Shown: positions 17,515-26,174, counted from the first letter of the stretch. The stretch: 64,000 bases of DNA from Microvirga antarctica (GCF_017921815.1 NZ_JAGEMM010000006.1:248001-312000), one strand, 5' to 3'. The notes: generated by a model from the letters alone, not told the origin. Numbers and translations: made by a program.

Positions 17515-17542
17515 TTGCGCTGTTTTCGAACGAGTGTTAGTT
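17515..17542 (+). promoter_or_regulatory. Predicted promoter overlapping operator site 6
   Basis: TTGCGC (17515-17520), 16 bp, TTAGTT (17537-17542). Operator site 6 lies across the spacer and -10 box in the same geometry as at 11420 and 33013. It would start the eight-gene operon 17645-25243. Confidence 0.6.
17526..17541. promoter_or_regulatory. Regulon operator, site 6 (aldolase-module operon)
   Basis: TCGAAC-GAGT-GTTAGT, two mismatches from consensus. It lies 103 bp before the SDR start at 17645 and 102 bp from site 5, so the divergent gap carries one operator per promoter. Confidence 0.75.
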
Positions 17543-17644
17543 TTTGCGAAGGCCCTCCCTGGCCAAGGTGGGAGCCGTCAGTTTGGATCCGAAGAGATCC
17601 GCCATCAGCGCGTCAGCGCTCGCGGCACATCAGGGAGGTCGGGC

Positions 17645-18400
17645 ATGCGTCGTCTTGAAGGAAAACTCGCCGTCGTCACGGGTGCAGCAAATGGCATCGG
17701 CCGTGCATCGGCCCTCCGGTTCGCATCCGAGGGCGCCAATCTCGCCATCATCGACATGGAAGAGGAAGGCCTCGCCGTCACGGCGGATAAGGCGCGCGAA
17801 GCGGGCGCAACGGTGCTGACGATCACGGCCAACTGCACCGATGAGGACGTCGTGGCGGACGCCTTCAAACGGATTTATGCCGAGGCAGGCTTCGTCGACA
17901 TTCTCATGAACAATGTCGGGCAGAGTGCCCGTCAGCGCGCGTCAGAGTTTTATGCCTCATCGTCGGAGGTGTGGCGCTTCGTGCTGGAAGTCTCGCTGAT
18001 GTCGACGCTGATCTCGTCGCGCCAGGTTGTTCCCGCCATGCGGGAGGCCGGCAAGGGCAAGATCGTGAACGTCGCGTCCAATGCGGGTCTGGCCGGCGAG
18101 GTCGGATTGTCCGAATATGCTGCTGCCAAAATGGGTGTGATCGGGTTCACCCGCTCGCTGGCCCGCGAGCTGGCGCCATTCCGCGTGAACGTCAACGCGA
18201 TCTGCCCCGGTGTGACCAAGACGCGCATCATCGGCAATATTTCCGAGGACATCCTCGAGAAGATCCGCCAGTCGATCCCGCTGGGGTTCTTCGCCGAACC
18301 CGAGGATATCGCGGCCACAGCGGCCTTCCTTGCAAGCGAGGATTCTCGCTACATGACGGGCCAATCGGTCGTCGTCGACGGCGGACGCTGGATGGTTTGA
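17645..18400 (+). CDS. SDR-family oxidoreductase
   Basis: 251-residue classical SDR with TGAANGIG, DILMNNVGQS, NVASNAGLAG and the catalytic YAAAK; IIDMEEEGL after beta-2 carries an Asp, pointing to NAD(H). Start ATG 17645 has GGGAGG nine bases upstream; the frame extends further up but through the promoter. First gene of the long rightward operon. A 98-bp gap with a small stem-loop separates it from the next SDR. Confidence 0.87.
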   Translation: MRRLEGKLAVVTGAANGIGRASALRFASEGANLAIIDMEEEGLAVTADKAREAGATVLTITANCTDEDVVADAFKRIYAEAGFVDILMNNVGQSARQRASEFYASSSEVWRFVLEVSLMSTLISSRQVVPAMREAGKGKIVNVASNAGLAGEVGLSEYAAAKMGVIGFTRSLARELAPFRVNVNAICPGVTKTRIIGNISEDILEKIRQSIPLGFFAEPEDIAATAAFLASEDSRYMTGQSVVVDGGRWMV

Positions 18401-18410
18401 CGGTCCGCGA

Positions 18411-18433
18411 CGATCGCCATTGGCGGGCGATCG
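18411..18433. other. Small stem-loop in the operon gap
   Basis: CGATCGCC (18411-18418) and GGCGATCG (18426-18433) form a perfect 8-bp stem with a 7-nt loop in the 98-bp gap between two SDR genes. No T-run follows, so it is not a terminator; it could be an RNA-processing or stability element. Confidence 0.4.
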
Positions 18434-18498
18434 CGCAGAGAGCACACGTTGGTTTTAATATTTGCAGAAGCTGCAACACATGAAAAGGCGCCCCTGAC

Positions 18499-19410
18499 AT
18501 GGGAAAGATGCTGGAAAACAAAGTGGCCCTGGTGACAGGAGCCGGACGCGGCATCGGCCGAGAGATCGCCATGATGATGGCAGCCTACGGCGCCAAGGTC
18601 GTGGTCAACGATCCCGGCGTGTCGCTCGAGGGAAAAGACGAGAGCGATGCGCCTGCCCGTGAAGTCGTGCGCGAGATCAAGAGCGCTGGCGGCGAGGCGG
18701 TCGCGGATTTCGGGTCGGTCTCCGATTCGGAGCAGGCGCGTGCCATGGTCAAGACCGCTGTCGACACGTTCGGCAAGATCGACATCGTCGTCAACAACGC
18801 CGGCATCCTGCGCGACGTCATCTTCCACAAGATGACGGACGAGGACTGGGATTCGGTCCTCAAGGTTCACCTGTACGGCAGCTACAATGTCAGCCGCGCG
18901 GCCGCCGAGCATTTCCGCAAGCAAGAGAGCGGCACCTTCGTCCACATGACCTCCACGTCGGGTCTCGTGGGAAATCCCGGTCAGGCGAACTACTCCGCTG
19001 CCAAGATGGGTATTGTCGGTCTGTCGAAATCGCTGGCCCTCGATATGGCGCGCTTCAACGTCCGCTCGAACTGCATCTCGCCCTTCGCCTGGAGCCGCAT
19101 GGTCGGCTCGATTCCGAACACACCGGATCAGGAAGAGCGACTGAAGAACCTCAGAATGCTGACCCCCGACAAGATCGCGACGCTCGCGGTCTTCCTGGCA
19201 AGCGAAGACGCCAAGGATGTCAACGGACAGATCCTGGCGGTGCGCGGAAACGAGATCTTCCTCATGAGCCAGCCGCGGCCCCTGCGCTCGGTTCATCGCT
19301 CGGAAGGCTGGACGCCCGAGACCCTTCGCGACCACATGCTGCCGACGCTCAAGCCGTCCTTCATTCCGCTGGAAATGTCGCGCGATGTCTTTTCCTGGAA
19401 CCCGGTCTGA
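18499..19410 (+). CDS. SDR of the peroxisomal multifunctional-enzyme (MFE-2/HSD17B4) type
   Basis: 303 residues, longer than a classical SDR. Motifs are TGAGRGIGRE, VNDPGVSLEGKDES (the long insert after beta-2 typical of MFE-2 hydroxyacyl-CoA dehydrogenases), VNNAGILRD, HMTSTSGLVGN and the catalytic YSAAK. The C-terminal tail of about 50 residues beyond the fold contains RSEGWTPETLRDHMLP. The MFE-2 resemblance and the adjacent hydratase genes suggest a (3R)-hydroxyacyl-CoA dehydrogenase, or an SDR acting on the aldolase product; not decided by sequence. Confidence 0.85.
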   Translation: MGKMLENKVALVTGAGRGIGREIAMMMAAYGAKVVVNDPGVSLEGKDESDAPAREVVREIKSAGGEAVADFGSVSDSEQARAMVKTAVDTFGKIDIVVNNAGILRDVIFHKMTDEDWDSVLKVHLYGSYNVSRAAAEHFRKQESGTFVHMTSTSGLVGNPGQANYSAAKMGIVGLSKSLALDMARFNVRSNCISPFAWSRMVGSIPNTPDQEERLKNLRMLTPDKIATLAVFLASEDAKDVNGQILAVRGNEIFLMSQPRPLRSVHRSEGWTPETLRDHMLPTLKPSFIPLEMSRDVFSWNPV

Positions 19411-19412
19411 CG

Positions 19413-19832
19413 ATGGCCGACTTCAAGCGCTATGACGAGGTCGCCATCGGCGATCTCTACCCGCCGGAACCGCTCCGGTTCGAGGTCAGCGCCGCCGTGG
19501 TCGATGGGTTTCTCGCAGCCACCGGTAATGATGATCCGCGCTACCGCTCCGCTGATGGGTCGCGACGCGCGCCGTCGATGATCGCATCTGTGTACCTCAT
19601 CGACCTGTTGAACGCCCGGCGAAGCCCGCCCGGCGGGATTCATGCCAAGCAGGCTCTTCGATTCCATCGCCCGCTTGCGGTGGGCGAAACGCTGAAGATC
19701 CAGGCTCGCATCGTGGACAAGTACGTGCGCAAGGAGCGGCCTTACATCGTCTCGTCGTTCGAGGCCCGCAGCGAGGACGGCACTGTCGTGGCCAGCGGAC
19801 GGGTCACGTCGATCTGGGGAAGAGATCAATGA
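19413..19832 (+). CDS. MaoC-like hot-dog protein, FAS1-like dehydratase N-terminal type (hydratase subunit 1)
   Basis: 139-residue single hot-dog domain. It has ATGNDDPRYRS where active MaoC subunits have the DxNPxH motif, so the catalytic Asp/His pair is incomplete, and LRFHRPLAVGETLKIQARI typical of the MaoC N-terminal domain. In steroid side-chain hydratases (ChsH1-ChsH2) such a domain forms a heteromer with a catalytic MaoC partner, and the catalytic partner here is the next gene, overlapping by 4 bp. Start ATG lies two bases after the SDR stop. Confidence 0.8.
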   Translation: MADFKRYDEVAIGDLYPPEPLRFEVSAAVVDGFLAATGNDDPRYRSADGSRRAPSMIASVYLIDLLNARRSPPGGIHAKQALRFHRPLAVGETLKIQARIVDKYVRKERPYIVSSFEARSEDGTVVASGRVTSIWGRDQ

Positions 19833-20284
19833 CTTCACCTGACGCACGCTCCGCGATGTCCAATGTTCCTCAGCGCTTTGCTGTCGGTGCGACACTCCCT
19901 GTCCTGACACGGGACGTGACGCAGCCGATGATCGACGCCTACGCAAAAGCATCGGGTGACTTCAATCCCATCCACGTCGATCCAGAATTTTCCAGGACCG
20001 GGCCGTTCGGCCGCACCATCGCGCACGGGCTCATGACGCTCGCCTTCGTAGCGCAGATGCTCAATGACTGGACCGATGGCCAGTTCGACGAATGCGGCGA
20101 GATCGACATCGCTTTCGTGGGTCCGGTCTATACCGGCGATCATCTGGAGATCTCCGGTGTCGTCGAAGATGTCATCTCGTCGGAAGGCAGGCTGGCATCG
20201 CAGGTCAAACTGATCTGCAAGGCCGGCGATCGGCAGATTCTCGCCGGGACCGCCCTCCAGCCAATCGAAGTAAGGAAGGCCTGA
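19829..20284 (+). CDS. MaoC-family enoyl-CoA hydratase, catalytic subunit (hydratase subunit 2)
   Basis: 151-residue hot-dog domain with the intact hydratase-2 motif ASGDFNPIHVDPEF (Asp44, His49) and the following GRTIAHGLM loop. It should add water to a trans-2-enoyl-CoA giving the (3R)-hydroxyacyl-CoA. It overlaps the preceding MaoC-like gene by 4 bp, consistent with translational coupling of two subunits. Confidence 0.87.
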   Translation: MTSPDARSAMSNVPQRFAVGATLPVLTRDVTQPMIDAYAKASGDFNPIHVDPEFSRTGPFGRTIAHGLMTLAFVAQMLNDWTDGQFDECGEIDIAFVGPVYTGDHLEISGVVEDVISSEGRLASQVKLICKAGDRQILAGTALQPIEVRKA

Positions 20285-20288
20285 AATC

Positions 20289-21455
20289 ATGGCGCGTGAA
20301 GCAGTGATCGTAGGTGTCGGCGACGTGCCGCTCAAGGATGGCCGGGTCGTCGGCGGCGGCTCAGTTCTGCAGGTTCAGGCGCGGGCCGCCAAGGCGGCGC
20401 TCGACGACGCCGGCATCGCCATGCGCGATGTAGATGGTCTGCTCGTTGCAGGTCTCTGGGGCGTGCCTGGTCCGGGCCAGCTCGCCTCCGTCACGCTTGG
20501 CGAATATCTGGGCATCTTCCCGCGGTTCGCCGACACGACGAATATCGGCGGTTCCGCCTTCGAGGCCCACGTGGCCCACGCGGCGATGGCGATCGAGAGC
20601 GGCTATTGCGACGTGGCGCTCATCGTTTATGGCAGCACGCAGAAGAGCGAACGCAGTCGCACTCTTGGCGGACGCCCGCCGGTGCTCACCATGCAATTCG
20701 AAAATGTCTGGGGCATTCCGCAGCCGGTCGGTGGCTATGCCATGGCGGCCAAGCGCCACATGCATGAGCATGGCACCACCCAGGAGCAGCTGGCCGAAGT
20801 CGCCGTTGCGACACGCAAATGGGCCAGCCTCAACCCGGCCGCCACCATGCGCGATCCCATCACCATCGATGACGTGATGGCTTCGACCCGAATCTCCGAC
20901 CCGTTGAAGCTTCTCGATTGCTGCCTCGTCACGGATGGCGCGGGCGCTGTCGTCATGACCACGGCCGAGAACGCCAAGGCGCATGGCAGCCGGGCCGTCA
21001 ATATTCGCGGCTACGGCGAGGCGCACACGCATTGGAGCATCGGCGCCATGCCGGATCTCGCAAGGCTCACGGCCGCCGAGATGTCGAGCAAGGCCGCCTT
21101 CGACATGGCAGGCATCAGCCGCGATGCGATCGACGTGGTCGAATGCTACGACAGCTTCACGATCACAGTTCTGCTGACGCTCGAGGCGCTTGGCTTCTGC
21201 AAGCGTGGCGAGGGGGGACAGTTCGTGGCCAACCAGCGCACGGCGCCGGGCGGCGCGTTTCCGCTCAACACCAATGGCGGCGGCCTGTCCTACTGTCACC
21301 CCGGCATGTACGGCATCTTCCTGCTGGTCGAGGCGGTCCGTCAGCTTCGCGGCGAGGCCGGGGATCGCCAGGTTGCAGGCGCCAAGACCGCGCTCGTTCA
21401 CGGGACCGGGGGAACGCTGTCGTCCGGCGGCACCGTGATCCTCGCCAACCATTGA
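20289..21455 (+). CDS. Thiolase-like protein lacking catalytic cysteines, probable acyl-CoA retro-aldolase (Ltp2/SCP2 type)
   Basis: 388 residues with the thiolase fold. The nucleophilic Cys region reads NIGGSAFEAH (Gly/Ser at 87-89 instead of CxSG), and the second catalytic Cys near the C-terminus is replaced in HGTGGTLSSGG. Only the His of the GHP motif is kept (CHPG, His337). Tyrosines at 287 (ECYDSF) and 335 (LSYCHP) fall in stretches conserved in Ltp2-type aldolases. So Claisen chemistry is unlikely, while retro-aldol cleavage of a beta-hydroxyacyl-CoA is plausible. The next gene encodes a DUF35 protein, the obligate partner of Ltp2 in ChsH2-Ltp2 complexes. Confidence 0.82.
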   Translation: MAREAVIVGVGDVPLKDGRVVGGGSVLQVQARAAKAALDDAGIAMRDVDGLLVAGLWGVPGPGQLASVTLGEYLGIFPRFADTTNIGGSAFEAHVAHAAMAIESGYCDVALIVYGSTQKSERSRTLGGRPPVLTMQFENVWGIPQPVGGYAMAAKRHMHEHGTTQEQLAEVAVATRKWASLNPAATMRDPITIDDVMASTRISDPLKLLDCCLVTDGAGAVVMTTAENAKAHGSRAVNIRGYGEAHTHWSIGAMPDLARLTAAEMSSKAAFDMAGISRDAIDVVECYDSFTITVLLTLEALGFCKRGEGGQFVANQRTAPGGAFPLNTNGGGLSYCHPGMYGIFLLVEAVRQLRGEAGDRQVAGAKTALVHGTGGTLSSGGTVILANH

Positions 21456-21465
21456 GGAATCCCAC

Positions 21466-21888
21466 ATGACCGAAGCAGCAGCCTACGACAAACCCCTTCC
21501 CGTCATCGATCCCGGCACCAAGCCCTTCTGGGATGCGGCCCGCGAGCATCGCCTGTCGATCCCGCGCTGCCGGTCCTGCGGGAAACACCATTTCTATCCG
21601 CGCGAGCTTTGCCCCCATTGTCATTCGGACGATCTCGAATGGACGGACGTGAGCGGCAAAGGCGAGATCTACTCCTACACCATCGCCCGCAAGCCCGCTG
21701 GCCCCGTCTTCGCACCCGACGTTCCTTACGTGATCGCCATGATCGCACTGGATGAGGGCCCGCGCATGCTCACCAACATCGTCACGAGCGATGTCGAGGC
21801 GGTGCGCATTGGCGACCGCGTGACGGTGTCGTTCGATGACGTGACGCCGGAGGTCACGCTGCCGAAGTTCACATTGGACAATGCCTGA
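21466..21888 (+). CDS. DUF35 Zn-ribbon/OB-fold protein, partner of the thiolase-like protein
   Basis: 140 residues. A rubredoxin-like zinc ribbon with Cys35, Cys38, Cys49 and Cys52 (CRSC and CPHC) follows the helix KPFWDAAREHRLSIP, then an OB-fold beta barrel (VSGKGEIYSYTIARKP). In steroid-degrading actinobacteria this domain is fused to the hydratase ChsH2 and recruits the aldolase Ltp2; here it is a free protein encoded 10 bp after the thiolase-like gene. Confidence 0.9.
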   Translation: MTEAAAYDKPLPVIDPGTKPFWDAAREHRLSIPRCRSCGKHHFYPRELCPHCHSDDLEWTDVSGKGEIYSYTIARKPAGPVFAPDVPYVIAMIALDEGPRMLTNIVTSDVEAVRIGDRVTVSFDDVTPEVTLPKFTLDNA

Positions 21889-23125
21889 CATGAAGCCGAT
21901 TCACGTTCCGGAAGAGATCGTCGCCATTGGCGAAAGCCTGATCCGCTTCGTCGATCAGGAGGTGGTTCCGATCGAGTCCGCCAACAAGGCGCTGCTGTCG
22001 AGCGACCGCACGATCTTCGACGAGAAGGGACGTTTTACGCCCGAGGTCGAGGCGCTGAAGCGGGAGGTCCGCGAGCGCTCGTCACGCCAGGGCTTTTACA
22101 CGATGTTCGGGCCTGAGGCGATCGGTGGCGGCGGGCTTGGTCCCGTGGCTGCCGTCTATCTCAACTGGGTGCTGTCGGCCCATTGCGGACCCGGCCGCGT
22201 GCTCGTCCACCCGGTCGTCATTCCGTCGCCCTTCACCAACGGGCTGTCGCCGCTCCTGACCAATCTCTCGCCATCCGTGCGGGACCGGTATCTGCCCGAT
22301 CTCGCGAGCGGCGAGAAGACACTCTGCTTCGGCCTCAGCGAACCCGATGCAGGTTCCGACGTGTTTGCCATGAAAACGCGCGCGGTGCGCGATGGCGACG
22401 AGTGGATCATCACCGGTTCGAAGCAGTGGATCACCAATGGTCCCTACGCGGATTACGCAATGATCTTCGCGGTGACCGATCCCGAGCGCGCCGCACAGCG
22501 CAAGGGCGGCATCACCGGGTTCTTCGTCGACACCAAGGCGCCCGGCTTTTCGGTCGTCTCGACGATTCCGATCATGGGCCAGCTGGGCGCCGAAATCGGC
22601 ATCCTGTCCTTCGACGGCCTGCGCGTGCGGGACGATCACAGGCTAGGCGCTGTCGATGAGGGGCTGAAGGTCGCGCTGCAAGGCGTCAATACCGGACGTC
22701 TTGGTTTGTCCGCCACTTGCATCGGGCTTGCCCGCTGGGCGCTGGACCAGGCGCTTGCCTATGCCAAGGTTCGCAAGACGTTCGACAAACCCATCGGCGA
22801 GCATCAGGCCGTCCAGATCCTGATCGCCGACAGCGCAGCCGATATCTACGCGGCCGAAACCATGCTCGTGGATTGTGCGCTGAAGCTGGAGCGTGGCGAT
22901 CGGGCTTTGGCCGAGACCTCCATGGTCAAGCTCCATTGCACCGAGGCTGCCAACCGGGTTTTCGACCGCTGCATGCAAGTGCACGGCGGCATGGGCCTGA
23001 CAAACGAGCTTCGGCTCGAGGCAGGCTATCGGTTCGCGCGCTCGATGCGCATTCCTGACGGCACCAGCGAAATTCAACGTCGGACGATTGCGCGCGAGCT
23101 CATCGTGTCGGGCGTCAACTTCTAA
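21881..23125 (+). CDS. Acyl-CoA dehydrogenase
   Basis: 414 residues. It has CFGLSEPDAGSDVFAM, TGSKQWITNGPYADY, KTFDKPIGEHQAVQ and QVHGGMGLTNELRLE, the standard ACAD blocks. At the MCAD catalytic Glu position it has Asp (IPDGTSEIQ), and no LCAD-like Glu is evident, so the base may be Asp or lie elsewhere. The gene overlaps DUF35 by 8 bp. Its likely substrate is the acyl-CoA whose enoyl product is hydrated by the MaoC pair in the same operon. Confidence 0.9.
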   Translation: MPDMKPIHVPEEIVAIGESLIRFVDQEVVPIESANKALLSSDRTIFDEKGRFTPEVEALKREVRERSSRQGFYTMFGPEAIGGGGLGPVAAVYLNWVLSAHCGPGRVLVHPVVIPSPFTNGLSPLLTNLSPSVRDRYLPDLASGEKTLCFGLSEPDAGSDVFAMKTRAVRDGDEWIITGSKQWITNGPYADYAMIFAVTDPERAAQRKGGITGFFVDTKAPGFSVVSTIPIMGQLGAEIGILSFDGLRVRDDHRLGAVDEGLKVALQGVNTGRLGLSATCIGLARWALDQALAYAKVRKTFDKPIGEHQAVQILIADSAADIYAAETMLVDCALKLERGDRALAETSMVKLHCTEAANRVFDRCMQVHGGMGLTNELRLEAGYRFARSMRIPDGTSEIQRRTIARELIVSGVNF

Positions 23126-23137
23126 GGCTTTCTGACC

Positions 23138-25243
23138 ATGACGCACGCCACGCCCACCAGCCTCGACCATCTGTTTCGACCCACTTCCGTGGCTATCCTC
23201 GGCGCATCCGACGATCCGACACGGATTTCCGGCCGCCCGGTACGCTATCTGATCGAGGGTGGGTTCAAGGGGCCGATTTATCCGGTCAATCCCAATCGCC
23301 AGACGGTTCAGGGATTGAAGGCCTATGCGTCACTGGCGGACGTGCCGACCGTGCCAGATGTGGCGTTGCTCGCCGTGCCCGCGGGACTGACAGAGGCCGC
23401 GGTGAAGGAATGCATCGCCAAGGGCGTGCGCGGCGCGGTGATCTTTTCCGCCGGCTACGCGGAGAGCGGCGAGGAAGGCCTCGCCATCCAGCAACGCATC
23501 GCCGATATCGCGCGCGAAGGCGGGCTGCGCCTGCTTGGACCAAACTGCCTCGGCATCTTCAACCCGCAAATCGGATTCTTCGGCACCTTCACGCAGTCGC
23601 TCGACCGCGAGATGCCCAAGGCGGGACCGCTCGGCATCATCAGCCAGAGCGGCGCATACGGCTCACATATCGCCTACCTGGCGCGGCGGCGCGGCATCGG
23701 AATCAATTACTGGATCACCACCGGCAACGAGGCTGACGTGGACGTGGCCGAGGCGCTCGAGTGGATGGCAGGCCAGCCCGACGTCAAGGTCATCATGGCC
23801 TATGTGGAAGGGGTGCGCGATGGCGCTCGCTTCCGGGCTGCGTTGGAGCTTGCGCGCAAGAACCGTAAACCCATCGTGATGATGAAGGTCGGCCGCTCGG
23901 AAGTCGGCGCGAAGGCTGCAAGCTCGCACACGGCCTCGCTTGCGGGCTCGGACGCCATCTACGATGCGTTGTTCAGACAATATGGCGTCCACCGCGCCGC
24001 GACGACGGAAGAGCAGATCGACGTGGCTTATGCGTGCGCCCGCGGGATTTTCCCGAAAGGCAATCGGCTGGGCGTGGTGACACTGTCCGGCGGTGCTGGC
24101 GTTCTCATCTCCGATTCGGCGGAAAAGCACGGCCTCGATGTGGCGCCGATGCCGCTCGCCGCGCAGCAGAAACTCAAGGCTCTGCTGCCCTTCGCGTCGG
24201 TGGAAAATCCCGTCGACACCACCGCGCAGGCGCTCAACGACATGAACCTCCTGGCCAAGAACATGGAGGTCATCCTGGAGGATGGCGGCTATGACGCGCT
24301 GCTGGGGTTCTTCTCGACGGTGCCGAATACCCGCACCCTGTCGGGGCCCCTGAAGAAGGCGATTGCCGACGGATGCTCGCGGTTTCCCGATCGCCTCATC
24401 GCCATGGCGATGATTGGCGACGAGGACGTGGTGCGCGCATATGAGGAGAGCGGCTTCCTGGTTTTTGAGGATTCCGACCGCGCTGTGCTGGCGCTGGCAG
24501 CGCTGACCCGCTTCGCGCGCGCTTTCGATGACGTGGAGGACGTCCCCCGCGTCGCAGCCGCAGCGCCGATTGGCGAGGGCGCGATGTCCGAATTTGCCGC
24601 CAAGGAGCTGCTTGGAAAAGCCGGCATTCCTTTCCTGGACGAACGCCTGGTGACCGCTGCCGACGCGGCGGGCTCGGCGGCAGACGGGATCGGCTATCCG
24701 GTCGTGATGAAAATCGTCTCGCCCGATATCGAGCATAAGACGGAAATCGGCGGCGTGCTTGTCGGCCTTGCCGATCGCCAGGCTGTCACCGAGGGCTTCG
24801 CGACCCTCATGGCCCGGGCGGCGCAGCACCGGCCGGATGCGTCCATTGAGGGGGTGCTGGTCGCCCCGATGGCCAAGAAGGGCGTCGAGACCATCATCGG
24901 CGTCAGCCGCGATCCGGTTTTCGGCCCGGCGGTCATGTTCGGGCTCGGCGGCGTACACGTGGAAGTTCTGAAGGACGTCACGTTCCGCTTGGCACCGTTT
25001 GGTCGCGCCGAGGCGCTGCGGATGATCGACGACATTCGCGGCCGGGCGCTGCTCGCCGGCGTTCGCGGGGCGCCGGCCTCCGACGTCGAGGCGCTGGCCG
25101 ATCTGCTGGTCAGCATCTCGCAGTTCGCTGCTGCGCACCATGACGATATCGAGACAATCGACCTCAATCCCGTGCTGGCGTTTCCAAAAGGCCAGGGTGT
25201 CGTCGCCCTTGACGCATTGGTCGTGCCGCGACGCGGGGCTTGA
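23138..25243 (+). CDS. NDP-forming acyl-CoA synthetase (acetate-CoA ligase family, fused alpha-beta)
   Basis: 701 residues with a CoA-binding domain (SVAILGASDDPTR, near 17-29), succinyl-CoA-synthetase-like flavodoxin domains with the catalytic His in SSHTASLAGSD (His264), and a C-terminal ATP-grasp domain (about 480-700: VMKIVSPDIEHKTEIGGV). Such fused proteins form acyl-CoA from an acid, CoA and ATP with release of ADP, or the reverse, conserving energy; some are regulatory or inactive. Last gene of the aldolase operon. Confidence 0.88.
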   Translation: MTHATPTSLDHLFRPTSVAILGASDDPTRISGRPVRYLIEGGFKGPIYPVNPNRQTVQGLKAYASLADVPTVPDVALLAVPAGLTEAAVKECIAKGVRGAVIFSAGYAESGEEGLAIQQRIADIAREGGLRLLGPNCLGIFNPQIGFFGTFTQSLDREMPKAGPLGIISQSGAYGSHIAYLARRRGIGINYWITTGNEADVDVAEALEWMAGQPDVKVIMAYVEGVRDGARFRAALELARKNRKPIVMMKVGRSEVGAKAASSHTASLAGSDAIYDALFRQYGVHRAATTEEQIDVAYACARGIFPKGNRLGVVTLSGGAGVLISDSAEKHGLDVAPMPLAAQQKLKALLPFASVENPVDTTAQALNDMNLLAKNMEVILEDGGYDALLGFFSTVPNTRTLSGPLKKAIADGCSRFPDRLIAMAMIGDEDVVRAYEESGFLVFEDSDRAVLALAALTRFARAFDDVEDVPRVAAAAPIGEGAMSEFAAKELLGKAGIPFLDERLVTAADAAGSAADGIGYPVVMKIVSPDIEHKTEIGGVLVGLADRQAVTEGFATLMARAAQHRPDASIEGVLVAPMAKKGVETIIGVSRDPVFGPAVMFGLGGVHVEVLKDVTFRLAPFGRAEALRMIDDIRGRALLAGVRGAPASDVEALADLLVSISQFAAAHHDDIETIDLNPVLAFPKGQGVVALDALVVPRRGA

Positions 25244-25256
25244 ACTGCAACAGTTT

Positions 25257-25272
25257 TCGAACTACCGTTAGA
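25257..25272. promoter_or_regulatory. Regulon operator, site 7 (ECH-ACAD-ligase-MmgE operon)
   Basis: TCGAAC-TACC-GTTAGA, one mismatch from consensus, 50 bp before the enoyl-CoA-hydratase-like start. The preceding operon ends at 25243, so this site divides two co-directional operons. Confidence 0.8.
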
Positions 25273-25322
25273 AAATCATTTGGACGGAAAACGTCCCGCC
25301 GCTTTCCGGGAGGATCAAGGCA

Positions 25323-26117
25323 ATGGATTACTCAGGCTATAAATTCATCAAGTTCGATCAGAGCGGCCGCACCATGACGGTGACGTTCAACCGTCCTGAG
25401 TCGCTGAACGCCATGACGGCGGCGATGCACGAGGAAACCTCGCGCGTGTTCTACGACCTCGGCATGGATCACTCCATCGACGTCGTCATCCTCACGGGCG
25501 CCGGCAAGGCCTTCAGCGCAGGCGGCGACATCGCCGGCATGCAGGAGATGTACGAGAAGCCGGAACTCTTCGAGCTCGGCATCATGGAAGCAAAGAAAGT
25601 CGTGTTCGGCATTCTGGACTGCGACAAGGTTCTCATCTGCAAGATGAACGGCGATGCGGTCGGCCTCGGCGCGACAATCGGCCTGTTCTGCGACGTGATT
25701 TTTGCGGCGGATCACGCCCGCATCGGTGACCCCCATGTGCGAGTTGGTCTGGCGGCGGGCGACGGTGGCGCCATCATCTGGCCCCAGCTTATCGGCTATG
25801 CGCGCGCCAAGGAATATCTGCTGACCGGCGACCTCATGACCGCCAAGGATGCGGCCGCGATGGGGCTGATCAACTATGCGGTGCCGGCAGCCGAGCTTGA
25901 CGCCAAGGTCGATGCCTTCGCGAAGAAGATCGGATCGGGCGCAATGAAGTCCATCAAGTGGACCAAGACGGCGGTCAATATCGGCCTCAAGCAGCTTGCC
26001 CATTCGATGATGGACACCTGCATGGCCTACGAGGCCCTGTCAAACCGCACCGACGACCATCTCGAGGCGCTCAAGGCCTTCAGCGAGAAGCGCAAGCCGA
26101 ACTTCACCGGGAACTGA
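25323..26117 (+). CDS. Enoyl-CoA hydratase/isomerase-family protein
   Basis: 264-residue crotonase fold with the oxyanion-hole stretches KAFSAGGDIAGM and MNGDAVGLGATIGLFCD. By eye-alignment to rat hydratase the first catalytic Glu (Glu144, usually PEV) is His here (DPHVRVGL), while the second (Glu164) is kept in AKEYLLTG. The ordinary hydratase reaction is therefore uncertain; isomerase, hydrolase or lyase activity is possible. First gene of a six-gene operon with close spacing (25323-32195). Confidence 0.85.
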   Translation: MDYSGYKFIKFDQSGRTMTVTFNRPESLNAMTAAMHEETSRVFYDLGMDHSIDVVILTGAGKAFSAGGDIAGMQEMYEKPELFELGIMEAKKVVFGILDCDKVLICKMNGDAVGLGATIGLFCDVIFAADHARIGDPHVRVGLAAGDGGAIIWPQLIGYARAKEYLLTGDLMTAKDAAAMGLINYAVPAAELDAKVDAFAKKIGSGAMKSIKWTKTAVNIGLKQLAHSMMDTCMAYEALSNRTDDHLEALKAFSEKRKPNFTGN

Positions 26118-26174
26118 TCCCGGTGGCGGGCTGAGCGCGACTGAGGCCATCACTGCGAACCGGAAGGACGACCC

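Noticed and set aside
23663-25141. 492-codon minus-strand frame opposite the NDP-forming synthetase
   Set aside because: The plus-strand gene has clear domains; the antisense translation is His/Arg/Ala-rich without motifs.
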